DNA from: Tipula vernalis
Lineage: Eukaryota; Arthropoda; Insecta; Diptera; Tipulidae
NCBI GenBank assembly: GCA_958295665.1
Contig: OY282560.1
Span: 194,675,011-194,739,010, forward strand
Direction of reading: 5' to 3'
DNA: 64,000 bases
Shown: piece by piece, positions 35,340 to 46,030 of the stretch
Position numbering within the stretch: position 1 is the first letter of the stretch
How the letters are laid out: every line of letters begins with the position of its first letter
Translations under genes and position numbers: made by a program
The notes under the pieces: model-generated
What the model saw: only the letters and a program-made list of their open reading frames with translations
Told to the model about the DNA's origin: nothing
Databases searched by the model: none

Positions 35340-35767
35340 GACAGTCAACGTGTTAAACTTCGTGGAATTCAATACATCGAGTTGCATTTGGGAATTGCGC
35401 ATAATACCATTGGATATTGGTACGGTGTTGAAAAGTGTCTTGGGTTCCTGCTCGTTCAGATTAGAATTGTGTCCAACGCAATTAAATACTCGCACAAACA
35501 ATGGCTAGAATTGAACCGATTCTTAATCATATTATTGCCAAGCAATTTTATTGGTTGGACTCGAAAAACGTACTTTGATGGATTGAGGGTCATCCATCAT
35601 ATTGGAAAACATTTGTCGCCAATAGAATCGCAAGAATCCAAAATATCAGCTCCAAAGACGAGTGGAATCACGTTGATTTGGGTGGAGTTGTGCCGGAAGA
35701 ATTTTCCAATGTTTCAATTTGGTTTAATGGTCCGGAGTATTTGTTAATGCCTGAAGAGTACTGGAAT
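35340..35767 (+). pseudogene. pol: BEL/Pao element 3: RNase H part, left of insertion
   Basis: BEL/Pao polyprotein fragment. A degraded RV.LRGI..IELHLGIA segment near 35346 corresponds to the RVAP...RLEL block. In another frame from about 35500 it reads NHIIAKQFYWLDSKNVL, stop, WIEGHPSYWKTFVANRIA, RIQNIS and WFNGPEYLLMPEEYWN, which is the RNase H to integrase linker. The reading is cut at PEEYWN by a 5.7-kb insertion and continues at 41471. Upstream RT is not recognisable. Confidence 0.83.
35746..35767 (+). repeat. 22-bp target-site duplication, left copy
   Basis: AATGCCTGAAGAGTACTGGA (first 20 of 22 bases) is identical to 41471-41492. It encodes MPEEYWN of the BEL polyprotein on both sides, so it is a duplication made by the insertion. 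The length is typical of LINE-driven insertion rather than an LTR element (4-6 bp). Confidence 0.93.
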
Positions 35768-36463
35768 TGATTGATTGATTGATTGATTGCGATGTACGAT
35801 CAAGCATTAAGCAAGTCTCCCGTATTATAAATGCGAATACCACACCACTATACCCATGTTGCAACAAGACACCATAACTCTCCCTTACCAAGGAAATATG
35901 TACCATCCATACTCAGCTTATTATTTTTATTTTTTTTCATGAAGCCAACATAGCAATATTTCACCCCGTAAAGGAAGGCGCCACATCGATAACCACATAA
36001 GTCCAAATAGTTGTGATATTCGCCCCTGGCCAGGCCGCCGTCGTACACCTTTTTACATATAACAAGATCGAGGGGATGGGAAAGGAATGTTAGCAATAAA
36101 GACTCAACCCGGTTCCAGACACCTAAGTAGTTGATAGTTAGTAAATTTGTTAGTAATATATTTTTAGTAATTTATTTAGCACAAGACAAAAATACAATTT
36201 AAAGTTCATATACTGCTCCAACCTGTAAGAAGACACAATGACAACACAAATTTCCTGGTGCCGCAAACTCTTCTTTCTGAAAAGCCTGTAAACAACTATT
36301 ATTATTCCCTCCACCACCATTTTTTCCATTGTGAGGGGAGCGAGATTTTGTTCCATCATCATGTTCCCATGCGGTCACCCAAATTTGTACTAACTGTAGG
36401 TAGTGTTTCTTGACGTTGTTGTTAAAATCGTTGCGTCTCTGCTGTCCCTGCAACTCGCCCCCC
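35768..36463 (-). mobile_element. Minus-strand retroposon, 3' part with (TCAA)-type tail
   Basis: Begins right at the target duplication with (TTGA)n, which on the minus strand is a terminal CAAT/TCAA microsatellite tail of a LINE or SINE. Its inner part shares TGGGTGACCGCATGGGAA and a following region with the minus-strand copy at 60575-60945. The open frame at 36199-36483 minus (KHYLQLVQIWVTAWEHDDG) spans the shared block and may be the end of an ORF or chance. It is cut at about 36463 by errantivirus 2. Its 5' part probably lies at about 41040-41470. Confidence 0.6.
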
Positions 36464-37577
36464 TTCGAAAAAAGAAGACGCATCGGGAGTAAAGAAATAC
36501 AGAATAGTGATCGACTACAGAAAATTAAATTCGGTTAATATCTCAGACAGGTATCCAATACCTGAGATCAACGATATTTTGGCAAACTTAGGGGAAAACA
36601 GATTTTTCACCATAATAGATCTAAAGAGCGGCTTTCATCAGATTCCTTTAAAAGAATCGGACATTGAAAAAACAGCTTTTTCGGTTAATCATGGAAAATA
36701 CGAGTTTACCCGCCTCCCATTTGGCCTTAAAATTGCCCCCTCAATATTTCAACGCACCCTCGATGATATCGTTCGCGACCACATTGGGAAGCATTGTTAC
36801 GTTTATATCGACGATATAATCATATTTGGTAAAACAGAAGAAGAACACTTCAAGAACATGACGATAATTTTTAAAGTATTAGAAAACGCCAATATGAAGA
36901 TTCAACTCGACAATGGTGAATTTCTACAGGTTGAGGTAGAATTTTTAGGATTTGTCATCTCTAAAGATGGGATAAAAGCGAGTCAGAAGAAGGTAAAAGC
37001 CATAACAGAATTTCCCGTACCCAAGACCGTGAAGGAACTCATATCCTTCTTGGGATTAGCCGGATTTTATCGTCGTTTCATCGGGGACTACGCAAAACTT
37101 GAGAAGCCCCTGACTTCACTCTTAAAAGGAGAAGACGGACATGTGTCCAAAACCCTCTCAAGAAATAAAATGGTAATGCTTAACACCGAAGAAGAAGCTG
37201 CCTTTAACAAAATAAAAACCTCACTCGTCTCCAACGAAGTTCTGTTATCATTACCAAATTTCCAAAAGGAATTTGAATTGACTACAGATGCCTCCAACTT
37301 TGCATTAGGTGCAGTTTTATCTCAGGAGGGAAGGCCAATCACGTTTCTCTCAAGAACCTTAGATAAAACGGAAGAAAATTATGCGGCTAATGAAAAGGAA
37401 ATGCTCGCCATAATTTGGGCGTTAACATCTTTGAGAAATTTCCTTTACGGATCAAAGAAAGTGAAGATCTTCACAGACCACCAACCATTGACATATGCCC
37501 TAAGCAATAAAAATAACAACTCCAAGATGAAACGTTGGAAAGCTATCCTGCAAGAGTACAATTATGAGTTAAAATAA
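36464..37577 (+). pseudogene. pol: Errantivirus 2: reverse transcriptase and RNase H
   Basis: A long, well preserved frame. RT copies the element RNA. Motifs: VIDYRKLN at the palm entry, TIIDLKSGFHQI (first catalytic Asp) near 36616, LPFGLKIAPSIFQR, and YIDDIIIFG, the YxDD box, near 36807. Then FLGFVISKDGIK and LGLAGFYRRFI of the thumb/connection. RNase H follows with TTDASNFALGAVLSQ near 37280, ENYAANEKEMLAIIWAL near 37377 and IFTDHQPLTYA near 37467, so its Asp and Glu catalytic residues are present. A stop at 37575 replaces one residue just before the usual PGK linker. The N-terminal part of RT is lost at the junction near 36464. This is the least decayed pol segment in the window. Confidence 0.93.
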
Positions 37578-38836
37578 CAACCGGGCAAAACACCAATCAC
37601 TTCCGGAATAAACGTAATGTCAGTCACACAACATAGCGACAAAAGTTCTCCGGATGATCTGGTCCCCACAGTCGAAACCCCAGTTAATGTATTCCGCAAT
37701 CAACTAATTTTAAACGTAGGCGAGGGAAGTTCGTACCAAATAATAAACCCTTTTCTAAAATATTCCAGGCACATTATTACACAAGCAAGTTTTTCAAATT
37801 CAGACATTATAAATTTTTTAAACGTTACCTTAATCCACTCACGATTAACGGATTGAAGACATCAGAACATATAATGGGATAAGTTCAAGAAGTGTACCCA
37901 ATACATTTCAGAGACTATAAAATTCGATTCACTCAGAAGATGGTACAAGATATTACGGATGAAAACCAACAAGAGGAAAAAATATTATCTGTCCATCGAT
38001 GAGCACATTGTAATACTCAAGAAAATCGAGATCAAATAATCGAAAATTATTACTTCCCCAGGATGACCAGGAAAATTAAGTTGCTGGTCAAACGTTGTGT
38101 TATATGTCAGAAGAATAAATATGATCACCATCCCAATAAGCCTATTATTACCCCAACACCTATCCCTAATTATCCTAGACATATGCTCCATCTAGATATT
38201 TACTCAACAGAAAATAAATTGGTTTTACCGGCAATTGTCAAATTCAGTAAACTCTTCTTCTGCAGACCGTTAAAATCCAGAGCGACAGAAGACATCAAAC
38301 AACCACTTAGAGATAAACTCTTTTTCTATAGTGTACCAGAAATTGTGGTAATTGACAATGAAAAATCCTTCAACTCGAATTCCATAATATCAATGATGGA
38401 AAATGGTTTAAACATAAAAGTCTCAGAAATGATGAGACGTCTAAAGGCTGATGGGGTACAGCGAACTTTTAATGAACTACTAGAGAGAGCGATTAATGAA
38501 TATAACCACTCAATCCACTCGACAACTTGCAAACGGCCAGTGGAAATATATTTTGGCAGAATCCCTAACACAGATCCTGAACAATTAGAACAAATCCGAC
38601 AAGATACCATACTAAAGATAAAACAAAAGCAGGAAACAGATCTGAAATACCATAACAAAAACCGTACCCCGATCAAAACCTACCAGGCAGGTCAAGTAAT
38701 CTATGTAAAACATAACAAAAGATTAGGATCGAAATTAACAGAACGATTCAAACCCGAAATAGTAACGGAAGACAGAAATACAACAGTTATAACGGAGTCC
38801 GGAAGAGTAATTCACAAAAGCAATATTAAATCCTAA
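37578..38836 (+). pseudogene. pol: Errantivirus 2: integrase, catalytic Glu region deleted
   Basis: Linker and integrase in several frames. The frame at 37617-37856 holds the PGK-to-zinc-finger linker (SVTQHSDKSSPDD), and a shifted part near 37930-38060 contains DEHIVILKK. The main frame, 38063-38836, has the zinc-finger Cys pair (CVICQKNK), a core with LHLDIYSTENK (first Asp), and VVIDNEKSFNS (second Asp). At the point where GQVERFH with the catalytic Glu is expected, the sequence goes from SEMMRRLKADGVQ directly to RTFNELLERAINEYNHSIH. The Glu-bearing helix therefore seems deleted in frame. The C-terminal GQVIYVKHNKR segment and HKSNIKS end are present. Confidence 0.85.
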
Positions 38837-38846
38837 GAAACAAAAA

Positions 38847-38862
38847 CATATTTTTATTACAG
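38847..38862 (+). promoter_or_regulatory. Candidate env splice acceptor, errantivirus 2
   Basis: ATATTTTTATTACAG ends at 38862 between the integrase stop and the env N-terminus. It parallels the tract before env of errantivirus 1 and matches the known spliced mode of env expression in this genus. Confidence 0.5.
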
Positions 38863-38872
38863 TTACGCCTTA

Positions 38873-40258
38873 AGCAACACATTGGCAGAAATTCAAATTC
38901 TTGATTACACAAATTCTCAAATCATCTCAATTAGCACAGGTCAAGCAAAAATACAGGACGGAAACTTCAAATTAATCCATATAATTGAATTTAGACAAAC
39001 ACCAAAATTGCATAGACAGAATGCAATCCATACTAGACAAAGAAATGACAATAGATCACCCATTGCACCCCTATTTGAGGCATGAACTCTCGGAATTACA
39101 AACATTACTGGACAGCCTTAGAATACATAAATCCAAACGATCCTTAAACTTTATAGGTAGTGCATGGAAATGGATAGCCGAAAATCCCGATCACGAGGAT
39201 TTCAAAGTAATTAAAGATAAAATGAATAATGCATTAGAGAATAACAACAACCACGTAGTTATAAACCGATTGTACAATGAACGAATCAATAATATTACAA
39301 AAATGCCTAATTTAATTAATAACGAAATTCACAAATAAAATAAATTAATCGACCCATTAGCATTAAATATTCAATATAAATTAAAACTAATGAAAGAAGA
39401 ATTGGTAAATATTAAGTACGCAATTCACTGGGCTAAAGCAGGGATTATAAATTCACTCGTTTTATCAAATTCTGAAATTAAATTAGCCATTAATACACTG
39501 AACACCCAAAATTTACCATATAGTGCTCCCGAGGAGGCGTTAGATTTCGCTAATATCAAAATCATTAGTAGCAAATTGTGTCTACTTTATATTGTGTACA
39601 TTCGGGTAACAACTCCAGAACTATATGATAAATTATTGGTCAAACCGGTCAGAAGAAACGATAAGGTGACCGAAATTGAGTATGAAAATGTCATTAAAAA
39701 TCACGATAAGATTTATAGTATTATTAACGAATGTAAAACGATCAACTCGCTTTCAATATGTAACCAAAATAATATACTAGACATAAGTAATTCTTCTTGT
39801 TTACCCAACTTGCTCAAAAGTCGACCTTCCAAAATGCAAACACAACAACAATCAATATATTCAAACAGTTAACCAAATATCGGAGGGTCTAGTTCTACTG
39901 AATCAATTCGATGGGAAAATCAAAATTATTAACGAAACTCAGAAACTAAATGGAACATATTTGATTAAATTCAGCAATACTACCTTGTAAATCGGAAATA
40001 ACATCTACATTTCTAAAGAAAAAACGAATATTCAAGTACTTACAGCTATTCTACAGCCGACGCCGGAAGAAAGTGATTTCAAGGAAATACTTTTATTACA
40101 AATGATGAAAGATATTCATATAAATAATATTCGTCACATTGGGCTCCTTAAAAAGGAGGGAGCCATCGAGCGATACACGAGCTTGGGATCATTCTCAATA
40201 GTCATCATTTTGGGAATAGCGGTCATCACTACAAAATATACCAAAATTAAGAAATTAT
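38873..40258 (+). pseudogene. env: Errantivirus 2 envelope glycoprotein, frameshifted
   Basis: Envelope fusion protein of the same family as in errantivirus 1. N-terminal surface part in frame near 38882-38985 (ILDYTNSQIISI), then a frameshift. At 38985-39338 it has KSKR, a furin-type site, followed by SLNFIGSAWKWIAENPDHED, the fusion-peptide region. A stop at 39336 is followed by a second open segment to 39872, with Cys residues and an N-glycosylation-like NSS. After further frameshifts the membrane anchor is visible near 40180-40255 (SIVIILGIAVITTKYT) with a short basic tail. Domain order is complete but at least three breaks make it non-coding now. Confidence 0.85.
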
Positions 40259-40446
40259 GAATCATTAATACAACGAACATCGAGGATCTGGCAACTCCAC
40301 AAACTCAGAGTAAGGTCGAGAATACCTGTTCAATAGCAATTCAGGGAGAAGAACTAGAAATCCATAACGAGACGCCTCAAACGATAACACCCAAAGGGGC
40401 CTCAGAGCATAGACGGAAATTTTATGAAACACCGTTTTTCTGATGG

Positions 40447-40480
40447 TTCGAATGTGAGCATTCGAACTTTAAGGGGGAGG
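40447..40480 (+). promoter_or_regulatory. Hairpin and polypurine tract
   Basis: GTTCGAATG and CATTCGAAC form a perfect 9-bp stem around a 4-base loop at about 40446-40467. Four bases later comes AAGGGGGAGG (40471-40480), the polypurine tract that primes plus-strand DNA synthesis, directly followed by the LTR. Confidence 0.75.
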
Positions 40481-41040
40481 AGTTAACACGCGTAATAATT
40501 AGGTTTCCCACAAAAATACAACGTGATCATATTTGTCACGTTGCACTAGCAATGACAACAAGTTACACGCGCATCCGGCATAATGCTGAGTGAATATTCT
40601 TGACGACATGGTTTCATATTCTACATATTTTTAATTAAGCAAATTGTAATTAGAAAATAAGAAAATAATCAGTTGTAATTTCGATGTTAATCAAATAAGT
40701 TAAAAATACAAATTATTTTTTTTTAACCAAAAACCAATAAAGAATTTAACTTATATAAAAGGTGAATATTAAATAAAATAAAAATAGAATGAATTTAACT
40801 CTAATATTAACAACAAGTTGTTTATTCTCAATAACTAAATAGACCCCACCCGTGGTAATCTATTAGATAACTGTAAATCAAGACCATATTAAATTTACAA
40901 TTAAAGTACAAGAGTCTAAGATTTTACACTAATATAATAATAATTAGACTTATTAAATGTTTTTTTACAATCACTTACCTGAGTAGAACAGTTCAAATCA
41001 ACATTTTGAACATTATTACAACATGTCCGATTAACTATCA
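40481..41040 (+). repeat. Errantivirus 2 3' LTR, end uncertain
   Basis: Starts AGTTAACACG right after the polypurine tract, the usual errantivirus LTR start. A TATA-like TATATAAAA lies at 40752-40760, and AATAAA strings lie near it. The right limit is a guess based on an inverse ATTAACT at 41033. No second LTR exists for comparison. Confidence 0.55.
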
Positions 41041-41470
41041 AATTTTTTACTTTGATTCACTATAAAAAATCAATTTAATTACATTTTTCACACATCTAGA
41101 TATAGTTTCATAGAACTAACTAATATGTGGGTCAAATGTGTTTTTAGATTTAATTTAACACACATATTTTTGAATTTCGACCGCATCACTTCACATCGCA
41201 ACGATGCACCTTCAACAGACTGGTTCATATCCCTGTAGCATTAAGAATACCGTATTAATATCACTAACAAAAAATACACAAAATTCACTAAAATCACAAC
41301 ATAAACGGTAAAAATAAACGTTTTGAGTGTATTAATGAAACACATCATAGTTTATATTTATGTTGAACTGTTTATTATTATTATAAAATAAATGAAACTA
41401 TTTTAATTTAATTTTTAAATTGCACAATAAATAATGTGACATGAGTATATAGTTACAGGGATACACACTC
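41041..41470 (-). mobile_element. Probable 5' part of the split minus-strand retroposon
   Basis: Non-coding sequence between errantivirus 2 and the right copy of the 22-bp duplication. If the duplication marks a LINE-type insertion whose tail is at 35768, this must contain its 5' end. No coding motif is visible, so the assignment rests on the nesting argument. Confidence 0.4.
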
Positions 41471-41492
41471 AATGCCTGAAGAGTACTGGAAT
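41471..41492 (+). repeat. 22-bp target-site duplication, right copy
   Basis: Identical to 35746-35767. BEL polyprotein reading resumes here (MPEEYWNVN). Confidence 0.93.
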
Positions 41493-42415
41493 GTCAACAA
41501 ATCCTAGTGTGAATTGGATAGCCGAGAACGAAGGCTTAAAAAATGGGTACTTACAACGATGCAAGATGACAATGACTGCATACTACAGCGCATCAAATTT
41601 TAAAATATCTTTATATCTCTCCGGAACATCGTGGCATATATTCTATATGTTATAGATTCTATATGAGATAATCGAAATTTCGGACATCTGATTCAAGAAG
41701 AGCTGTACATTGCACTACGATCGATCGTAAAACTAGTTCAAAGAAAGGAATTTCCGAGCGAACTAGCGGTGCTGGGATCTAAACAGCCTTTTCATAACAA
41801 TAATCGTATAACAATTTATCCATTTTTCTAGATGACAAAATCATAATTAGAGTTGGCGGACGACTACCACTTTCCGCGATTCCTGATAGTTCCAAACATC
41901 CGATCCTGTTACCATTCAAGCATTTTTTTTACACTTACACTCTTAAATTACCTTCATATAAAACATTTGCATCAGGTCCACAGGCGTTACTCGCTGCCGT
42001 AAGAAAAAATTATTGGCCGCTACAAGGAAGACGAGTTGTCCAAAGGGTGTTCCGGAGTTGTATTCAATGTTTCAAAACAAGGCCAACCAGAATTCACCTA
42101 ATCATGGGAAATTTGCCTCTAGAACTCATTAGATATGCACTACCATTTACTAATGTCGGCATGGACTATTGCGACCCAGTTTATGTGCACTACAAGATAA
42201 GAGGGAAGGTTCCTACGAAGGCATACATATCCGTATTCGTATGTTTTGCAGTTAAGACTGCGCATCTCAAGCTTATGACAGAGTTAACAACCACTACATT
42301 CATTGGTGCACTAAAAAGATTTGTGGCAGTGAGGGGATTGTGCTCAAATATATTTTCCGACAATGGGACTAATTTTGTCGGAGCCAACTTCGAATTAAAC
42401 GAATTATTTAAATGA
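41493..42415 (+). pseudogene. pol: BEL/Pao element 3: integrase
   Basis: Continuation of element 3. After frameshifted linker sequence it shows IIRVGGRLPLSAIPDSSKHP near 41840, LLPFKH, and LAAVRKNYWPLQGRRVVQRV leading to the zinc-binding CIQCFKTRP. The frame at 42047-42415 has NVGMDYCDPVYV (first catalytic Asp), VCFAVKTAHLKL, and FSDNGTNFVGANFEL (second Asp). It stops after ELNELFK, before the third catalytic residue. Beyond the stop no integrase C-terminus is visible. An LTR begins about 180 bases later. Confidence 0.88.
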
Positions 42416-42596
42416 TTTTCTTCGCAGAAACATAACGATGACATCATTCAGGCTTAGAGTCTCATCAGTACCGAAGACGGCTTAGTAATACCATGATTAA
42501 ATAATAACTGTAGATTAAAAATCTGTAATGATCTTTTACATTCAAAATTTAATTGTATCTTATGAATGTGAATTTCAAAGCTTTTGTGTAACATAC
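42416..42596. other. Short non-coding interval before LTR
   Basis: No motif. Could be the decayed end of BEL element 3. Confidence 0.4.
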
Positions 42597-43096
42597 TGTG
42601 ACGGTGACACCTAGCGTGTGATAGAATAAGTTAAACTAATAGCTCAATATTTTACTGCACTAAATGAAATTTTCTATGATAAAACAGTTCTAAATGTTTC
42701 AACACTATTAGTACTGGAAAAGTCATGCACTTTCGAGAAGCTTGGTTTGTGTATATAAAAAGGCGAACAAGATCGAATTGGATTATTAGAATTTGGAACG
42801 CGATAGTGTAAACTGGTAAGATTATGAGTAATATTTGGTGAGCGGCAGTGTGAAAATTAAAAAGTAATTAAAAAGTGATTTAAAAAGTGTTGTAATGCGA
42901 AATAAAAATTATGAGTGAACAGTAAAATTTGAGAATAATTTAAATAAAGTTATTTTGTGAATTTTTATTCATAAACTGTGTTGTTATAAATTTTTTGAAA
43001 TAAATAAATTCGTTGGAGATAAATTGAATTGATTTTGTATTATTCACAATCCAGTGATACGAACCTTAATTGACAAGGCAAAAACGTAATAATACA
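42597..43096 (+). repeat. LTR-family copy 1 (TGTNACGGTGACACC...)
   Basis: About 500 bp. Begins TGTGACGGTGACACCTAG and ends with a ...GACAAGGCAAAAACGTAAT string. Other copies show the ends TGTTACGG...AAAACGTAACA, so the family has TGT...ACA termini like LTRs. A promoter-like TATATAAAA is at 42752-42760, and AATAAA strings are present downstream. It follows BEL element 3 and could be its 3' LTR, but no internal PBS or PPT proves this. Confidence 0.75.
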
Positions 43097-43099
43097 TAT

Positions 43100-43445
43100 T
43101 GTAACGGTGACACCTAGTGTGTAATAGAATAAGTTAAATTAATAGCTCAATATTTAACTGTACTAAAGTGAAATTTTCCATGATAAAACTGTTCTAAATG
43201 TTTCTACACTATTCTAACTGGAAAAGTCATGAGCTTCCTAGAAGTTTGGTTTGTGTATATAAAAAGGCGAATGAAGTCGAATTGGATTATTAGTATTTGG
43301 TAAGTGATAGTGTAAAGATTAAAAAGTGATTTAAAAACTGTTTTTGTGCGAAATAAAAAGTAAAAGTGATCAGAAAAATTGAGCAAATATTTTAAATAAA
43401 GTGCTTTTGTGAATCATCATTAATTGACAAGGTAAAAACGTTACA
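43100..43445 (+). repeat. LTR-family copy 2, tandem and internally deleted
   Basis: Same orientation as copy 1 and only about three bases after it. Begins TGTAACGGTGACACCTAG, ends AAAACGTTACA, and lacks about 125 bp near its 3' end that copy 1 has. The TATA motif is kept near 43256. Confidence 0.78.
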
Positions 43446-44929
43446 ATATTTACACTTTTAGATTTAGCAAAAATTTCACGTTTTAAAAAAGGCTCGTGAA
43501 TTATTTACTAATTGCTTCCAAAGTATTGGTTTTTGTTTTTTAGGAAAGGTTATGGACACAAATTCTCACGCATAAATTACTTAGCTCAAAAATGGTGTGA
43601 TGGATTCCGATTTTCGAAAGATACATAATTAAGAAAAGGAAATCAACAAAATTACCATATACAGCCGTAGTACATAATTTGGCAATTTTCGATGGTTGTT
43701 GATGGTGTAACATAAATTAGTAAATATTTCAATAATGCTTCGTTATACTTCTGAATAGTTGACCAGCAATTATTTATGATTCTTCTAAGCATTTACAATA
43801 TAAAGTAATAACCACAATCAAATTATAACAACAAATTTGATACCGTTTATTTACTAAAAAAACTTTACTTTTCTAAAAATTAACATTATGTTGAAGTTTA
43901 AAAATAATGCCCAGAAAATAAGTTCCAGAGAGGAAATAAATTTGGAGTATTTGTTAAAAAAAAATGCAAAAAAGATCATAAAACCTCAAAATATTTTATA
44001 AACATTCGGGATATGTATAATATATATTTAATTTCGAAAAAAGCTTGTATTACGTTTTTAATTTCCAGAAAGATTTTTTTTAAAAGGCAAAAACGAAACC
44101 TCAAAAACAAATCCACATACTCATATACGAATTTTTCGCATATCCGCATCTCAATTCCTTCGTATAAAAAATAATTTAGGAACATAATTTAAGCTAACTA
44201 CGAGTATACCTAAATGAATGAAAATAAATGTAACAACATAAAAAAAAACCTTCTGGTAAATTAATTACGTATAACATGTGTAGTTTATTGCAAGGATTTA
44301 TTTTTAGTTTACTCTAAATATTATATTAGGATCTTGAAGCAGATGAAAAATAAAAATTTCAAAAATTGTTAAAAACGCTTTTGGAAAATATAAAAATTTA
44401 TGATCAAAAATGTTTAATTGTTGTTTTATGTAAATAATTTTTTTTTATCCCCACATAAAATGTATGTATGTACGAGGTGTAATTATTTTTCATTATGATT
44501 TTAGGAAAAGCACATAAATTATTAATTTTTTTTTATACAATTTTATAAACGATGAAAAATTTATGAATATATATTCAATTGTGTATAATGAGTACAAAAA
44601 ATGCACGAAATATGTTGGAATAACATAAAAATTATTATACTAGCTACATAGCTCAAAAGGTAATTTTCATGGCGGATATAGGTTAGAGCATAAATTATTT
44701 TTTTACGGAAAAAATATGCAAGCTGTTGAATGTAATTATTTTTTGTTTAAGGTACAGGTAGTCAAGCTTGATGAAAGGAAAAAAATGTCTAGCCCAATGT
44801 ACATTGAACTTTTGATCATGATATAAGCCTCATGGCTGTATTTATTTTATTTGTTTAACATTAGTGATAAGCTAACGTTTCCAAAATATTGAATTAACGG
44901 AATCATTTTTATCACTACAAGTATAATAC
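43446..44929. other. Non-coding AT-rich stretch
   Basis: No gene or repeat recognised. The minus-strand frame at 43976-44185 is an F/Y/K-rich chance frame. Confidence 0.5.
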
Positions 44930-45205
44930 TGTTACGTTTTTGCCTTGTCAAGCAAGGTTCGAATCACTGGATTGTAAAAAAAACAAAACAATTCATTTTG
45001 TCACAAAATAATTTATTTATTTTACACCAAAAATTAATTCAACACAATTTACTAACGATAATTCACAAAATCAATTTATATAATTTTCACACAATTTTAC
45101 TGTACACTTATAATTTTTAAATCGCACTATAACACATTTTAATTCTTATACTTTTGCTTACCAAATACCAATGATTCCAATTCGATCTCGTTTGCCTTTT
45201 TATAT
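44930..45205 (-). repeat. LTR-family copy 3, minus strand, 5'-truncated at TATA
   Basis: Reads, as complement, from the AAAACGTAACA end at 44930 up to the TATA box at 45205, where it stops. The next base begins copy 4 in the opposite orientation. Confidence 0.78.
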
Positions 45206-45596
45206 TGTTACGGTGACGTCTAGGGCAGCCCAATGTTTTACTGTACTAAAATGGAATTTTCCATGATAAAACTGTTCTAAATGTTTCTAGACTATTCTTA
45301 CTGGAAAAGTCATGAAATTTCTAGAAATTTGGTTTGTGTGGGATTATTAGTATTTGGTAAGCGATAGTGTGAAGATTAAAAAGTGATTGAAAAAGTGTTT
45401 TAGTGCGAAATAGCAAGTAGAAGTAATCAGTGAAATTGTGCGAATATCAAAAAAAAGTAATTTTGTGAATTATCGTTAATAAATTCTGCTGATTTTTGGT
45501 GTGAAATAAATAAATTCTTTGGTAATAAATTGAATTATTTTGTTTTATTCACAATCCAGTGATTCAACCCATGATTGACAAGGCAAAAACGTAACA
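45206..45596 (+). repeat. LTR-family copy 4, plus strand
   Basis: Begins TGTTACGGTGACGTCTAGG and ends GCAAAAACGTAACA, so both termini are present. It lacks the TATA region found in copies 1 and 2. Head-to-head with copy 3. Confidence 0.8.
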
Positions 45597-45864
45597 ATTG
45601 TGTAGAAACATTTGGAGTAGTTTTATCATGGAAAGTTCCATTTTAATACAGTAAAACTTTGAGCTATTAATTTAACTTATTCAGAAATCAATTCAATTTA
45701 ACAGCAACGAATTTATTTATTTCACATAAAAATTATTACAACACAATTTATTAATGATAATTCGCAAAATCACGTTATATAAATTATTCGCACAATTTTA
45801 CTAATCACTTTTACTTTTTATTTTGCACTAAAACACTTTTTAAATCAGATTTTAATTCGATTTT
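45597..45864 (-). repeat. LTR-family fragments, minus strand, rearranged
   Basis: 45597-45680 corresponds to the 5' part and 45685-45864 to the 3' part of the family, both in minus orientation, so two partial copies are joined out of order. The second continues beyond the LINE insertion at 50620. Confidence 0.7.
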
Positions 45865-45875
45865 AACCTGCACAC
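45865..45875 (+). repeat. 11-bp LINE target duplication, left copy
   Basis: AACCTGCACAC here and at 50609-50619. On both sides the surrounding bases match the LTR-family consensus (complement of GTGTGAAGATTAAAA), so the LTR was continuous before insertion. Confidence 0.88.
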
Positions 45876-46030
45876 CCAGTGTTAGTAGGCCAACTGTCAA
45901 AAAAAATGGTTGAATATTTATTTTCTTCCGTAATTTTTTTTTTTGATTTGTGTAAATTTTTAAATTAAATATTATTTTTTTTAAATGCCTATGTGGTTCT
46001 AATAACCTGTAAGGTCCACTGGTATCTGGT

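Larger units (their letters stand above)
36464..41040 (+). mobile_element. Errantivirus 2 (gypsy-type), 5'-truncated
   Basis: Contains, in order, RT, RNase H, integrase, a splice acceptor, env, a polypurine tract and the start of a 3' LTR. The 5' LTR, gag, protease and the first RT motif are missing at the left join. Right end uncertain: an ATTAACT at 41033-41039 would be a fitting LTR terminus inverse to AGTTAA, but this is not proven. Confidence 0.8.

Noticed and set aside
35746..41492. Gene duplication of MPEEYWN coding sequence
   Set aside because: The 22 bases are a target-site duplication; BEL reading is continuous when the insertion is removed.
42597..43445. CRISPR-like or satellite array
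   Set aside because: The repeats are 350-500-bp LTR-type units, not short repeats with spacers.
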